Shown: piece after piece, positions 63,697 through 64,000 of the stretch
Position numbering within the stretch: the stretch's first letter is position 1
Layout of the letters: every line of letters begins with the position of its first letter
Origin: Rhizobium favelukesii
Lineage (GTDB): Bacteria; Pseudomonadota; Alphaproteobacteria; Rhizobiales; Rhizobiaceae
Assembly: GCF_000577275.2 (NCBI RefSeq)
Contig: NZ_HG916855.1
Span: 124,001 to 188,000 of the forward strand
Direction: 5' to 3'
DNA: 64,000 nucleotides
Position numbers and translations under genes: made by a program
The notes under the pieces: model-generated
The model's input: the letters and a program-made list of their open reading frames with translations, nothing else
Databases searched by the model: none
What the model was told of the DNA's origin: nothing

Positions 63697-64000
63697 TCAC
63701 CCCTTCACAGCGCCTGCGGTCAGCGAGCCGGAAATCTGTCGATACATGACGAGACCGAGCACGGCGGGTGGCAGCGCGCCGAGCATCATGACGGCCGATG
63801 CGGTTCCCCACTGCACCCCGCCTCCGCTGGCGGCAAAGAAGAAGGAAGCGCCGACGGTCATCGGGACTGCCTGGCTGGTCGTCAGCATGAGGCCAAACAG
63901 GAACTCGTTCCAGGCAGTGATAAAGCCGAAGATGAAGGTTGTCACCAATGCTGGCCGAACGACGGGCCTGATGATCATCACCATCACCTGCCACGTACTG
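63697..64000 (-). CDS. sugar ABC importer permease (MalG type), 3' part only
   Basis: The last roughly 100 residues of a CUT1-family permease; the start lies beyond the right window edge. PVVRPALVTTFIFGFITAWNEFLFGLML is the typical helix following the EAA loop, and VPMTVGASFFFAASGGGVQWG is the conserved periplasmic stretch before the last helix (MMLGALPPAVLGLVMYRQISG). The C-terminus SLTAGAVKG is the usual MalG-type end. It belongs to a different importer from the one at 30895-35212. Confidence 0.92.
   Translation of the reverse strand, partial: STWQVMVMIIRPVVRPALVTTFIFGFITAWNEFLFGLMLTTSQAVPMTVGASFFFAASGGGVQWGTASAVMMLGALPPAVLGLVMYRQISGSLTAGAVKG

Noticed and set aside
1..64000. CRISPR arrays, tRNA/rRNA genes, insertion sequences
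   Set aside because: No regularly spaced direct repeats, no cloverleaf with a CCA-proximal arm, and no transposase or integrase family seen on either strand by reading.

Overview
The window is high-GC DNA with the gene style of an alphaproteobacterial rhizobium: a Rhizobiaceae member, most likely Sinorhizobium/Ensifer or Rhizobium. This is inferred from protein families and gene order, not from a marker gene. There are no rRNA, tRNA or CRISPR features. Genes are packed into operons with many 4-base overlaps.

Left part (1-17,400): a DUF3095 cyclase-like gene cut by the window edge, a WbpA-type nucleotide-sugar dehydrogenase, a class III adenylate cyclase, a complete oligopeptide-type ABC importer, three overlapping glycosyltransferase genes, an ABC-exporter-like protein that has lost every ATPase motif, and a small cyclic-nucleotide-binding protein ending at a strong terminator. 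Two cyclase-type genes and a cNMP-binding protein around the glycan genes suggest a second-messenger-linked surface-glycan module.

Middle (17,400-38,700): an MHS-type MFS transporter; the cytochrome bo3 quinol oxidase operon cyoABCD with a SURF1 gene; a FAD/NAD(P)-binding protein; a heterodimeric ABC exporter pair with one degenerate ATP site; an aldo/keto reductase; and a sugar catabolic operon (Gfo/Idh oxidoreductase, isomerase/epimerase, binding protein, two permeases, ATPase) with its LacI regulator. Perfect LacI-type palindromes lie in front of the operon, and a similar site lies in front of the regulator gene.

Right part (38,700-63,200): a dTDP-L-rhamnose operon (rmlB-D-A-C) with a polyisoprenyl-phosphate sugar transferase and a VanZ-like protein, then the most notable region. 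On the minus strand from 63,206 to 46,492 is an alginate-type biosynthesis operon: AlgD, Alg8, Alg44 (PilZ plus HlyD-like), a 1248-residue protein joining an N-terminal helical-repeat region to a complete AlgG mannuronan C5-epimerase, AlgL alginate lyase, and three secreted Sel1-repeat proteins of 982, 959 and 430 residues that may stand in for AlgK. No AlgE, AlgX, AlgI/J/F or intact AlgA is present here. A fragment of a ManC/AlgA-type GDP-mannose pyrophosphorylase survives at 44,481-44,642. A secreted parallel beta-helix protein (45,415-46,452) with lyase-like residues points toward the operon end.

The predicted product is a polymannuronate/alginate-like polymer, made at the inner membrane under c-di-GMP control, epimerised and trimmed in the periplasm, and exported by a route that differs from the Pseudomonas system. 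The window ends in the 3' part of a MalG-type sugar permease gene.
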